Positions 11,326-23,335 of a DNA stretch of 64,000 bases are shown one piece after another (within the stretch, counting starts at the first letter, position 1; every line of letters starts with the position of its first letter). The stretch lies in NCBI GenBank assembly GCA_029931535.1, contig JAQPZY010001266.1, forward strand, positions 512,501 through 576,500, read 5' to 3'. A program made the position numbers and the translations under genes. The notes under the pieces were generated by a model that was not told the DNA's origin, ran no database searches, and worked only from the letters and a program-made list of their open reading frames with translations. This DNA comes from Margaritifera margaritifera. Taxonomy: Eukaryota; Mollusca; Bivalvia; Unionida; Margaritiferidae.

Positions 11326-11351
11326 ATGACAACCTGGATAAACTAGAAAAG
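11326..11351 (+). CDS. NOX5: NOX5 copy A micro-exon in the linker
   Basis: A 26-bp exon with acceptor TTTTCACAG and donor gtaatg, phase 1 in and phase 0 out, encoding DDNLDKLEK after the split Asp. It fits the phases on both sides exactly. It belongs to the variable insert between FAD and NADPH lobes. Too short to recognise by itself. Confidence 0.75.
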
Positions 11352-12240
11352 GTAATGTTTGCATGTTATTGTAGTAATAGAATATTTATTTATGTGTGTG
11401 TTTATTTAATTTATTTATATTGTTACAACTCCAGGTCATACAAAATATGTAACAGAAAGAAAGTGAAACCAACAATGCAAGTAATATCAACAAGCAATTT
11501 ATTTCTCTTCAATACAAAGTGAAATTCAAGTGATTCTTCAAATATTGTGAATCAAATTCTAAATAATTGTAAACGTCCTATTCACAAGTCCAAAAATATA
11601 GAATGTTCAGAATGAGTTCCAATAGTCTTCAATGTCCTGATATAACACAATGATACAATCCAGAATGTCTTTGAATGAGTTCACACAAGTCCAAAGTAAT
11701 GTATTATTTCAAAAGTCAATGAGCACTTTAGTAATTCCAATGAATATATTAAAAAAATAATTTTTCTCAAATTATATCTGATTGCAACGGTACAATGTAA
11801 AATCTGATCACAAATGGATTCCCAATGACCGATCCAAAAGAGGAATGATTTATTTGTTTACCAAATCCATATTTATAGATATTTTCACTTGAGCTATATC
11901 ATAACAGGATGTGAAGCAATAAATGGAAAATAAAACCTCAGTCTAACTGGCAGCAAGACTGGTCTTGTTTACAAGTGACCTTAATCTAAAGTACAACTTA
12001 GCTTCATGGACAAGATTTAAACACATATTACAGATTAATTATACATAAATATAGTAGCAGACACTTAGAGTTTGTTTTTTAAACTCTTAGCACAGGATTT
12101 TAAAGGTTGCTATATATTTTTAACTTATAATTGCATTTTCCACACATATGAGGACGTCGCATCAACATCTAAGTGTATGACTTTACAGAAACCTATTTTC
12201 GGGTAGAAAAATCAAAGTGTTGAAATATTACATTTATATT
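11352..12240 (+). other. Copy A intron, unexplained AT-rich segment
   Basis: 11,430-12,180 has repeated words (TCACAAGTCCAAA, CAATGA, GAATGAGTTC) and could be a decayed element, but no terminal repeats or coding potential were found. Confidence 0.4.
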
Positions 12241-13065
12241 TTCATACACTGACACAGTTACTAATACTATATATACAATCCATTAGATTTGTACTGATGT
12301 TCCTACACTGACCCAGTCACTGATACTTTACTTACCATCCAGTAGATTTGTACTGATTTTCCGACACTGACCCAGTTATTGATATTGCACTTACCATCCA
12401 TTAGACTTGTACTGATTTTCCTACACTGACCCAGTCACTGATACTTTACTTACCATCCATTAGACTTGTACTGATTTTCCTACACTGACCCAGTCACTGA
12501 TACTTTACTTACCATCCATTAGACTTGTACGGATTTTCCTACACTGACCCAGTCACTGATACTTTACTTACCATCCATTAGACTTGTACTGATTTTCCTA
12601 CACTGACCCAGTCACTGATACTTTACTTACCATCCATTAGACTTGTACTGATTTTCCTACACTGACCCAGTCACTGATACTTTACTTACCATCCATTAGA
12701 CTTGTACGGATTTTCCTACACTGACCCAGTCACTGATACTTTACTTACCATCCATTAGACTTGTACTGATTTTCCTACACTGACCCAGTCACTGATACTT
12801 TACTTACCATCCATTAGACTTGTACGGATTTTCCTACACTGACCCAGTCACTGATACTTTACTTACCATCCATTAGACTTGTACTGATTTTCCTACACTG
12901 ACCCAGTCACTGATACTTTACTTACCATCCATTAGACTTGTACTGATTTTCCTACACTGACCCAGTCACTGATACTTTACTTACCATCCATTAGACTTGT
13001 ACTGATTTTCCTACACTGACACAGTCACTGATACTATACATAAAATCCGTTAGACTTGTACTTCG
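12241..13065 (+). repeat. 59-bp minisatellite, about 14 copies
   Basis: The unit contains CTACACTGACCCAGTCACTG and ATACTTTACTTACCATCC. Central units are nearly identical and differ mainly at GTACTG/GTACGG. Edge units are diverged, as expected for arrays renewed from the middle. Confidence 0.97.
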
Positions 13066-13136
13066 CTGTTGCCATTAGTGTGTTTGAATGTTTATTTTGA
13101 GTATTATGGATTCATTGTAATTTTGATTTCCCCTAG

Positions 13137-13137
<1 letters not shown>

Positions 13138-13218
<81 letters not shown>

Positions 13219-13219
13219 C
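13138..13219. repeat. (ATT)n microsatellite
   Basis: About 27 ATT units lie between the 59-bp array and the next NOX5 exon. Confidence 0.97.
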
Positions 13220-13346
13220 TTTTCGAAAGACATTGAAAATCATAATTTTGATAAGATCGTCAGCTTGGTTATACCTAATTTGTGACACGTGTTGAACCAA
13301 TTTTCATGATGTGTTTTCACAGCATATTACTATCCAATACTTTCAG

Positions 13347-13418
13347 GGAATACGTCGGAAAAGAACAACTAGGCTAACCGAGAGGAAAGGACTGGAAAAG
13401 AAAATTTGTCATATCAAG
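13347..13418 (+). CDS. NOX5: NOX5 copy A exon: basic linker
   Basis: Exactly 24 codons, acceptor TACTTTCAG, donor gtattg. It encodes GIRRKRTTRLTERKGLEKKI and ends CHIK, joining C-F-I-D-G-P in the next exon. Human NOX5 has a Ser/Arg-rich regulatory insert at this place, targeted by kinases and calmodulin. The high Arg/Lys content fits, but regulation is inferred. Confidence 0.88.
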
Positions 13419-15004
13419 GTATTGCGTTGCATATAATGTAGTCTTTATTGTGGTATATTTTGTAAAAGCAATTGATATGGAATGGAAACAAAAAAGACTT
13501 ATTATCTGGAATATGTCTGAGATGGAATGTGCTATTGAATTGATTTGGGTTCGCAGACTACCGTATTCATCCATAAATAGCACTCATCTGACTACGAACA
13601 TCATAAACCCAAATCTGTCGTGGTATTGTATGTCTGTATATCAGGGTCTACGGTATTTGCTTGAAAACAAAAGCAGAACGAAAAGTGTCGGACCTGATTT
13701 GCGGGTTATTATGCACTGGTAGACCTAGGTCCATGTTGTTTGTAGTTGTCTGGGCATTATACACAAAGAACTACTGCGGTGAAAACCTCATTCAACACAT
13801 TTACTAGATTTGAAATCTACCGCCACTTTCATTACCCTGCTAGATTTCGATGCGATTCTGAATGACCCATAACCATATAATCAGCTTTCAATTCTTTTGT
13901 GTACTGTTGTAGATGTATTAGATCATTTCTTTATAAAACTAACATTAAATAAAACTTTTTGAATAAACCGGTTACCAATCCAGTTGACGTAAGAGATGCT
14001 TATACACAAAGACAAACGCAAGTTTATTTATAATTGTATAATTCTCTTGTCGAAGATTAAACAACAATATATTATATGACTAAAGTCCATTTTAAACGTT
14101 TCAGCAGTATAAAGGTCATGTTTTCCGAAAACAAATACTTTGCCAAATTATAAATGAAAACTACAGAGCTTGACAAATTGAAATTGGAGATATTTTGAAC
14201 AAGGAAATAAATGTCAACTTCAGCTAGAAGTAAAATTATTGCAGACAACGGTTTAAGCTGAAATTATTGTAAATCGGTCATTTTTGTAAATCGTTGTAGG
14301 TGGTTTGCAGCAAGGCATTGTGGCCGTGTTTGACTTTTGGTACATCACCCCTATATCAATGGAAATGTTTGCAATTGAGAACCATGTGCCAGTCGTACCC
14401 ATAATACCTTGCAGACAATTACCCATATTGACTTGCAAAAATGACCGATTTGTACAGGATTTTCTGCAATTTCCGTCCTCCACTATAAATTATACTTATA
14501 AATAAAATTTACATTCGTTTACTATCTGAACATACGAGAGCTCTCGTGTTTTCAGCATTTATCACTTTTAATTCGGTAAAGAAGTTTTTCAGAAAACTGG
14601 AAGGGTATATTTTTTAGACCGTACGGAAATGGACTTTAAGGTTTAGCAAGTATAATAATCATCGATGGAGTATTTATCTGTTATCCCCAGCACAACATTG
14701 GTAGTGGTATATAGTGTTACTTTTGTCCGTCCGTGCTAGCATTGATTTTATGCTGCCTTTCCTCGAAATTTGAACTGTTTTTCGTTCAGGGTTTTCATAA
14801 GATGGTGTTTTGGTTTTTATTCTAAAGTTATTTCTTTCCTATTCGTATTGTAATTCCATCATTCCAAGGCCGTCCTTTATGTGATTCTTGTACAATTCGA
14901 GAACTTGTTATGGAAGACAAGCACATTCACTTGGCACAACATATTCAAAACATCCTCGATTTTGCTCTGAAAAATCCAAAACAAAATTGACTCTCTCATT
15001 CCCA

Positions 15005-15007
<3 letters not shown>

Positions 15008-15061
<54 letters not shown>

Positions 15062-15062
15062 A
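15008..15062. repeat. (ATT)n microsatellite
   Basis: About 18 ATT units. Confidence 0.95.
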
Positions 15063-15712
15063 TCTTCATTGATTCGTTAACTTGTCATCAAATATTACCA
15101 TGATGTGAACCTTTATTCAATGGCAAAATCTGAATGATATTCATGATCAGTTTCATTTGAGATGCAAAATGGGTGCGTTTAAAAATTAAATTAGTTATGT
15201 CCCGCCGACCCATAAGTCGCTTGTTAACTTGCGTGAAGCAGGGGACTTACACACATCAGTTTTCTTGTTGAGACATGCAGTTACACTCTGAATACATTTG
15301 AAATCTCCTTTCTATTGGGCACGCATTGTTAATTTAGTATATATATATATTCGATGTAACCTCACGACTTCTAAAATACAAGCATGTAAGCGAACTATTA
15401 CTATGGTTGACCTTAAAACAGAGTAGCCTATCTTTTAAGATGTCAAATTTGATTGGTCACTAGCATTGCATAGCAGACACTGACCGCTATATTTCACTGT
15501 ACTTTAGTAGATCTCTGTGGTGGCTGGCATAAGTTCATATACATCTGGGAGTCCATATTTAGAATTTATATTTAGAAGATGGAAAATATTTTTGAAAAAT
15601 AATAAAGTCGCTGTAATTTGTTAAAGATTTCAAAAAAATTTGGACTCACAGCAAAATCTATTAAAAATAAAAATAGATTTTTTTTGTTCTTTATGCACTA
15701 AGGTGAATATGC

Positions 15713-16175
15713 TTTAAATTTACTGTTCAAGTACAACTTATGATCTGACTAATATACCTAATGCAAACTATCTCTGATAAATGTAATTTACTGTTCATGT
15801 TCGACTTATACTGGAACTAATATACCTAATACAAACTATCTCTGATAAATGTAATTTACTGTTTATGTTCGACTTATACTGAGACTAATATACCTAATGC
15901 AAACTATCTCTGATAAATGTAATTTACTGTTCATGTTCGACTTATGCTGGAACTAATATACCTAATACAAACTATCTCCGATATATGTAATTTACTGTTC
16001 ATGTTCGACTTATGCTGGAACTAATATACCTAATACAAACTATCTCAGATATATGTAATTTACTGTTTATGTTCGACTTAGGCTGGAACTAATATACCTA
16101 ATACAAACTATATATTTATGTTCGACTTATGCTGGGATTAATATACCTAATACAAACTGCATCTGATTTATGTGA
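15713..16175 (+). repeat. 68-bp minisatellite, about 7 copies
   Basis: The unit contains AATATACCTAATACAAACTA and TTTACTGTTCATGTTCGAC. The last units lose about 30 bp. It lies shortly before the NADPH-domain exon. Confidence 0.93.
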
Positions 16176-16291
16176 TACCTAAATTTTCATATCATGCTCA
16201 TTTTCATACATTGTTACCCTGTACCATTTTCAGTTCTTTCTTGCCTCGCGATCTATTCACTTTTAAAAGGAAACTTCCAACTTTTTTATAG

Positions 16292-16501
16292 TGTTTCATC
16301 GATGGACCTTATGGAACCGGATGTAGGGAAGTGTTTGATACAGAGCACGCCGTTCTGATTGGTGCCGGAATTGGGGTGACTCCAATGGCATCTATACTCC
16401 AGAGCGTATGGTACAAATACAAGGAGACAAAACAAATGTGCCCCAAGTGTCAACATTCGTGGTATGGACAGGTTCCCGAGTCATTGATGAAGCTAAAGAA
16501 G
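16292..16501 (+). CDS. NOX5: NOX5 copy A exon: NADPH-binding core
   Basis: 70 codons, phase 0 on both sides. FIDGPYGT followed by [13 protein letters not shown] is the NOX pyridine-nucleotide site with the GxGxxxP signature. A later CPKC pair precedes the region that in NOX5 holds the calmodulin site. The only in-phase junction to the next exon is after LKK, where the intron begins GCAAGC rather than GT. Confidence 0.95.
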
Positions 16502-18315
16502 GCAAGCCTTACTGTTCTTTACGGGTCACACTCATATGTGAAATTCTCATCTTAAGTAATCTCTAGCTGAGTTTCAAAACCGCTCAAACAATTTGGGAAA
16601 TATATTATTTCTGTTAATGACACAACTTTCTTCAAAATCAAAAAGCAGCGGTGTTTCCAAATTGGATTTATCACTGATGTTACATGAGCTATAGGGGTAC
16701 GTACTGAGTAAATCAACTATTCAAATGAACGAATATCAACTTCTGATTGTTTTATGTCTAGAATGACGTGGGTGATAAAATTACTGATAGAAGGACACGT
16801 AGTGTGCCATTAGCATATACGACATGGATGTGGAAGGTTCATTGATTCATGTGGCTAAAAATATTTGTTCGCAATAATTATTTATGACTCTTGTTTTAAT
16901 CAGAAGAATATGGAATAAATTGTCGTATCTTATGCGCTTGCTTGGATGACCATGATCGATTATTATCCCAACACAGTCCAAACTATGCTTCCAATTGTGT
17001 GTGCATCTTTTTGTAAACTCCCAAGGGACTTCTCCTTGTTTGAATCAAATTACTATTTTATCGTGCACGAATTTTAGCCTAGAAATAAATTTACGTTCTG
17101 GGTAACGAAATGATAAACATGTGTCTTTTAATGGATTGAAAGTTAAAAAATTGGTTTCAACACAAAGAGATATTAGAAAAGTTTGTTTTTTGCCCTGTAA
17201 GATTGGCAAGGTATGCATTTCACGTTTCCTGCACCTTTTAAAGCTCCACAAGATATGGAAGATTAATTAGTACTGCACTATTCTCTAATTCCACATGTTT
17301 GGGCCAAATTGCAAAGGTATTCCTGCTCATGGATTGATGATGTCTGTCCGTCTGGACATCAACATTCAGGTTAGGGTTTGCGTTTAAGTAATTTTTAAGA
17401 CACTATTGATCGTAGAGTAACAAAAGGAAAAAGTTTGATGCATCATGTGGAGTACTACACATTTAAGTCAAAGCTATATCAAAGTGACCTATATTTCACA
17501 GTCCGGTGGATTTGAATAACCTTTGCGTTGATCTAATTTTCTCAGTCATTTTATCCTATGCGGTCACATAACTTGGTATGCATTTGCGTCATAAAGAGTA
17601 CTACAATAAAAAGAAAGCGAAAATGTGCCGTTGTGGCGTAAATTTCATGATTCAGCGAAATGTGCTTACCGGTACATTGAACTCAGTTTCTCTAGGTTAG
17701 ATTCTGCGTTTAGGTCATTTTCTCAGTCACAATTGGTCGTAGAGTCATATAAGTTGGTATTTAGATGTTTCAATCCGTGGTTCAAAGGAACCAGAAAAAC
17801 AACAACAACAACAAAAACTGAAAATTTGGCGCCCAGAGCATAATAATGAATATATCGTATTCGTGGCTTGCAATCATTTACGTTTTTTTTTTCTTTTCTT
17901 AGATGCAATGGAGACTTTAAAGCAACAATAAAATGAATGAATTGATAATACGCTAGTATTACAACAATAAGAACAAAATATGTTTTTAACATTATCCTAC
18001 CTAATCAATGATGCCAAGACATTTTAGGGTTTGATATAGCATGTTATGACTTGTTATACAAATCCGTAAATTTAATACACCTTCCCCTTATAGGTGGATA
18101 TGATAGGGAATCCAACCCTTACCATCCCCCAAGGTAAGACTTATCCAGCTTAGGGTAAAACTCGGAATAATTTTGTCTAGTGGGTTAGGGTGGGCGAGAA
18201 AAACAAACTTTTATATTAACAACCATGTACTAGCATATCATCAACATTGTACAAGACATTCTTTCAGTATATTAGGTCCAAAGCACTCTAAACTTAAGAC
18301 ATTATTTAATTTTAG
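16502..18315 (+). other. Copy A intron with apparent GC-AG ends
   Basis: It begins AAG|GCAAGC and ends TTTTAG. 16,502-18,315 contains no recognised repeat except a minor A/C-rich run near 17,800. The exon junction LKK|LDFIWINRDQ matches the family exactly, which fixes the boundaries. Confidence 0.75.
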
Positions 18316-18588
18316 CTTGACTTCATATGGATAAACCGTGATCAAAGATGTTTCGAGTGGTTTGTGAGCCTCCTGACAAAACTTGAGATGGAACAGTCCG
18401 AAGATCAGGAAGGTTCTTTTGAGCATATAATACAGATGCATATGTACATGACGGCAGCCGCCACAAGGACCGACATGAAGGGGATAGGACTACAGATGGC
18501 TCTAGAACTCATGCACAAAAAGGAGAAGAAGGACTTGATTACCGGATTGAAAACAAAAACTGAAGCTGGGAGGCCTGACTGGAATAAG
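18316..18588 (+). CDS. NOX5: NOX5 copy A exon: NADPH lobe, WINRDQ and RPDW motifs
   Basis: 91 codons, acceptor AATTTTAG, donor gtgata. Signature stretches LDFIWINRDQ, FEWFVSLL, HMYMTAA, KGIGLQMALEL, ITGL and GRPDWNK are in family order. The lobe closes over NADPH. Confidence 0.96.
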
Positions 18589-19173
18589 GTGATAAGAAAT
18601 AATTGAATTGATGAGTGAGTGAGTGAATAAATGAGAGAGGTTGTGAGTTTATTGAATGACTGATGAACATATTGACTGACTGAATTGATAATGAAAAAAC
18701 AAAATGCAACAATCAAAAATTAAATCTATTAATAATTCAAATAAAAAGTTACAATTTTGTTTGTCTCCATCATCGAAATCATCACAAATCGTGATTCTCG
18801 TCTAATTTATGCTTGTTGTCGTCATCAACAACATCTATCTTTTTCCTCCTCCTCCTAATTTTTCTTCTTTTCTGAACCATAATGTATTGCTGTGTATTAA
18901 TTAATTAGTTGCTTTTAAAAGTTAATAATGTTTTGTAGCTTGGAAGTCGCCATTGTACACAGATACCAATGGAATAAATCTGTCAAAGAGGCAATTTTAT
19001 GTGACAAGAGTATTTGATACGACAAGAATGTTTATTTAAACCTGTAGAGTTCTATAATGGTGTTGACACTGACTCGTGATAATGGTGGTAGTGGTGGTGA
19101 TGGTGTTGCTCGTTTTATTTGGGTGGTATGGATTCCAGATGCATATATGACAAATTAACATTATATTTTGCAG

Positions 19174-19304
19174 GTCTTCACAAAGATTAGAGATGAGAAC
19201 AAGGGAAAGGTCAAAGTATTCTATTGCGGCGCAACAGCTTGGGAAAAACCATAAAAGAAACTTGTGCAAAATTCAACTTTGGCTTCTCTAAGGAGAACTT
19301 CTAG
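19174..19304 (+). CDS. NOX5: NOX5 copy A last exon with a one-base frame break
   Basis: Acceptor ATTTTGCAG. The frame reads VFTKIRDENKGKVKVFYCGA and then turns into TAWEKP and TAA at 19252-19254. One base further along, in the next frame, the sequence reads LGKTIKETCAKFNFGF and ends SKENF followed by TAG at 19302-19304, the usual NOX5 C-terminus. So one base is missing near 19,237-19,240. The remainder is free of stops in the conserved frame, which favours a recent event or a sequencing error. Confidence 0.9.
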
Positions 19305-19481
19305 ATGTTCATGTATGCCCGAAAGACTATATTTTTTTTTACTCATATATTTCCTAACACCTCATTCCTTCTTTCTTATGCAGCATTTATGTTGTTAATG
19401 ACTGTTAAAGATTTTTGCTTATGACAATCAAGTATGACAACTTGAATGAAAATAACTAGAGTAGAAACATTAGATGGTCAA

Positions 19482-19482
19482 T

Positions 19483-19542
<60 letters not shown>

Positions 19543-19546
19543 TTAT
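19482..19546. repeat. (ATCT)n microsatellite
   Basis: About 16 units of ATCT. Confidence 0.95.
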
Positions 19547-19608
19547 TGGAGACAGAATTTCAGCCAGGTAGACAGCTCTGACCGCACATAACAATTGTTT
19601 GTATAAAT

Positions 19609-19618
<10 letters not shown>

Positions 19619-19675
<57 letters not shown>
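19619..19675. repeat. (TA)n microsatellite
   Basis: About 28 TA units. Confidence 0.96.
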
Positions 19676-19677
<2 letters not shown>

Positions 19678-20699
19678 AAATTTTTAATTATTTATTTTTG
19701 TAACAAAATATATGGAAAATAAGCCAAGTATACAACATTAGAACAACCAAACAGGGAAGTGTTTATACACTTTAATATCTATAGCATGTCAATGATACTT
19801 ATTTTGTAGTTTTATTAACTTTATTAAAGTTTTTGATTATATAGTACGATATATTTATGGTATAGACTAAATGAATGCTGAATAAGGAGTAAGCGACTAA
19901 ACATAATTATTATAATGAACAAAAGAGTTTAAAATTAAGAGTTAAATTATAAATTGGACTTGGTGAAGAGTTTGTGTTTTACATGTGGTAGGCAAGGTAA
20001 ATATTTGTCACTTTTTTTTCTTAAATTTTTATTAATGATCTAGAGTAAAATAATATTTTTAAGGTTTTTAAAGGAATATGTTAAACATGTGTTTTGTTAT
20101 TGTATGATGCTGACATTGTGGCTTTCTCTAGTAAATGGTTTACAGAAATGATTAAATGCTCTTTATAAATATTGTAATCGATGGAATTTAAATGTGAATA
20201 CCAATTAGACAAAACATACGGTTTTTAGGCAAAGTTATAGATTGATGCAGAATCTGAATTGTAAATTTTATGATACGAATTTTGAGATTTGTAATTGGCA
20301 AATGTTGAAAATTATGTTTCGTTTTTACGAAATTAGGTTCATTTTTTGAAGCATTAAACACTCCGACTGCTCAAACTGAGAAAACTATTTTCAAATTGAT
20401 TAAGTATTTCAGTTTACTTGTGTCTCAGTTAGTCATCAAATGGATCTTTTTGATAAATTAGCCCTGAGAATTTTAATCTAAGGATTGCTATCTGTGGTCT
20501 TGGTAAGGCTCATTGTATTAAAAGAGCGCACTTAGCAGTTATTGGGTGTGAAAAAACTGTACGCAAAATAATTTTTGTTGTGGAGAATCTGGTAGGGCAA
20601 CATTTGTAACTAATATTATACATACTATTACCAAATATTTTCTTAAGATCTTGAAAGTAAGTAATAGTAAATATATTAAAATTATTTACTGTTTGTTAG

Positions 20700-20922
20700 T
20701 ACCGTCTATACTCGCGTATATCCCGATCCCAACTGCAAACTGCATAGACCCAGATCTGCCGTCGGACTATTCCGCCGGCATATCTTGGTCAATGCAGTTT
20801 GTAAGGACTAATCAGTATAACAAACAACATAGACCCTGATCTGCCGGCGCATTATGCGACGGCAGATCATGGTCTATGTTGTTTGCATTTGGACGCGAAT
20901 TATACGCGAGTATATATGGTAA
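20700..20922. repeat. Nested palindrome made of two hairpins
   Basis: Hairpin 1 (20736-20801) has arms from CAAACTGCATAGACCCAGAT and its near complement. Hairpin 2 (20821-20885) has arms from CAAACAACATAGACCCTGAT. Each is a 65-66 bp near-perfect palindrome, and the two resemble each other (GATCTGCCG core). An outer inverted pair (CTATACTCGCGTATA at 20705 and its complement at about 20,905) encloses both. A degenerate relative lies at 51,455-51,512. Confidence 0.85.
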
Positions 20923-21059
20923 GTAATATCGATCGTTTTCCAAACAAATCGAATTGGGCATCTTTAGTTAAAGACTTATTATCATCTCTTGGTTTTTGTC
21001 GAGCCCATGGTAATGGGAAGCAAGTCATAGCAGTCACTTTTCTGGAAGCATCAAATGCT

Positions 21060-21960
21060 TGTAAATGTTTTGATTAACGTTTTTCGTTTGTATATATTTC
21101 TTAAACTCCTTGATACACTCTTGTCATAACCGGCACATAGGATTATGATGTAAAGACAATTCATTCTCCGACATGCTTGCTCGTCCATTTAATGTTCCGT
21201 TAAGATTTTGCTTAAAGTTCTTTCATTTGCTAATATTTACTAAACCCCTTGATATATTCTGATCATACTTGGCATTAGTCATTACGACACTAAAGAAATT
21301 CAGCCTATGACACGCTCACTTGTCCCTATGACCTTGAAGTCAAGGTCACATTCATTAAAATTTGCGTTAATGTTCAGGTGATAGCTTTTTCGTTTGTTTA
21401 TATTTCCTAAACTTCTTGATTGATTTTCTTCATGCATTGGATGAATCATTATGACGCTAAGACAATATATTCTGTGAAATTTGCGCTAGCATCTTTGACC
21501 TTGGTGTTTTTTATTTTTTTATTTTTTTTTTTACAGTAAAATTATTCTGTGTCACGCGCTGTCGCCTCTTTGACCTTGGGGTAAAGGTCACTGTCTTAGA
21601 ATATGTGCGTTAAGGTTTTGTTTAAAGTTTTCTTGTTATTTGCTTATATGTCCCAAAACTAATTGATGGGGAGTTTTTTCGATACTTGGGACGAATCATT
21701 ATAAAGCTTAGACAATTCATTCTGCGATACGCACTCTTGCCCTCTCACCTTGGGGTCAAGGTCACAGCCATAAATATATGTGCGGTAAGGTTTCGGTCAG
21801 AGGTTTTCTTTTGCTTATAGTTCCTAAACCTCTTGATGCATTTCGTTCACACATAGGATGATACATTTCCAAAGAAAAGGGTTTATTTTGACACATGCTG
21901 GCTCAACCTGGTCAACTTTGGGTCAAGGTGACACGTTTTAAAGCAATGCTTTCATCTTGA
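21060..21960 (+). repeat. Degenerate 140-250 bp repeat with TCAAGGTCAC motifs
   Basis: CCTAAACTTCTTGAT-like words recur near 21,101, 21,239, 21,405, 21,650 and 21,825, each followed by a GACCTTGxxGTCAAGGTCAC motif. Units are old and diverged. A related family continues at 22,640-23,330. Confidence 0.7.
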
Positions 21961-22639
21961 GCTCGATATGAAGTCCCGAGCATTCTTCTTATGATGTATG
22001 GTTAAATCAAGATGTACATGAGTGTAATATTTTAGTGTTTTCATTTTTTTTTAAATTTAGTCCTTTGATTTGCTAAGATATCTTTCATGCATTTTCCTTA
22101 ATTGCCCTGAAATATTTGCTCAGGTCATCTACATATGGTATTTCTATTGGTATTAATTTTTCTCGAGACTGTCTCTGTCTTGTTTTTCCATATCTGTATG
22201 CTTTTATATTGTTGATATATATTTAATATTATATTTTTTATACAGCAGTACTTATTCTGTACATTATTAGAGTGTATACATTTAAAAATACTAAAGCCAT
22301 AAAAATGGTCGGGTCATGATAAAAGACCACGTGTGAGGTAGGATAAGGATTTGCCACTTTGACATTCGGCCTGAAAAATCTCTATCCATACTGAGTAGTA
22401 TACACATTTTCTGTATGTAATTCGATTGAAGAAAACATTACTACATGTATCAGGACGTCAAAATCAGCTGGAGGTCGATTGCATACCTGTGATAAGTCCA
22501 AAGTGTAAATGCAGGAGATTTGGGTCTGCAATGCATGAAATTTACACTCTAATGCAGATTTGTACATCCCCCTCCCCCGCCATACGGCAGAGCGTATTAT
22601 GTTATGATTCCGTCCGTCCGTTCGCACGTCCGTCTGCTA

Positions 22640-23335
22640 CCAATTTCGTTTTCTCACAATAACTTAAGTTATCCACCATCTACAGCTACCAAACTTGCTC
22701 TTGTTTAAAGGAAGATCTAAGACAGATTTATTCTCATCTCACCCAGAACTGAAATGGCAGAATGGATACGGAATATAAAAATATCGTATTTCTTACAGAG
22801 CACGAGCAATCATGTAATCACTGGCGTTGGTAAAGAGACAACTGTTCTGTTATCCAGTATATTCGGTCACTGTGAGTGAAAGAAGAAACATGGTTTCTGC
22901 ACAATAACTCGAATTCTTGACCATCTACGACTATGAAACTTTGTAGATGGCTTGCCCTTGGGGTAAGAAAAAGAGCTTTGTCGATCTGTGGGTCAAAAAG
23001 TTAAATGATAAGGTCACTGTGACTCAACGAAGAAAATTGGTTTTCAAACAATAACTCGAGTTCTCCACCATCTTCGTAACCTTTGTGGATTGCTTGCACT
23101 TGGGGTAACAAAAGAGCGGTTTGATTTCGGGGTCCAGAGGACAAAAGTCAAGGTCACGCTGACTGAAAGGATAAATGTGGTTTCAGCATAATATTATTAG
23201 CTCTGCATAACATACCTGGACCAAACTTTGTGAATGGCAATCACTTGGGGAAAGGAAGAAATCTATGGAGTCTTGGGGTCAAGAGATCATAGGTCAAACT
23301 CGCAGTGATTGACAGAATTTGAGTGGTTTCTGCAC
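22640..23335 (+). repeat. Degenerate repeat of about 165 bp
   Basis: Units share ACAATAACTCGAGTTCTCCA-like words, TTGCCCTTGGGGTAA and GGTCACTGTGACT. At least three units are visible near 22,640, 22,895 and 23,040. It looks like a common invertebrate dispersed repeat. Confidence 0.65.

Larger units (their letters stand above)
13419..16291 (+). other. Copy A intron, mostly unique sequence
   Basis: Besides (ATT)n at 15,008-15,062 and the 68-bp array at 15,713-16,175, a short imperfect inverted pair (AAATCGGTCATTTTTGTAAA near 14,272 and GCAAAAATGACCGATTTG near 14,435) brackets about 180 bp. No coding exon was found. Confidence 0.6.
19305..20699. other. Downstream flank of NOX5 copy A
   Basis: AT-rich DNA with an (ATCT)n tract at 19,482-19,546 and (TA)n at 19,619-19,675. 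No clear polyadenylation signal was recognised near the stop. Nothing coding was found. Confidence 0.6.

Noticed and set aside
16502..16555. Extension of the NADPH-core exon to the TAA at 16,555
   Set aside because: The residues after LKK do not fit the family, whereas splicing from GCAAGC to 18,316 restores the expected sequence exactly.
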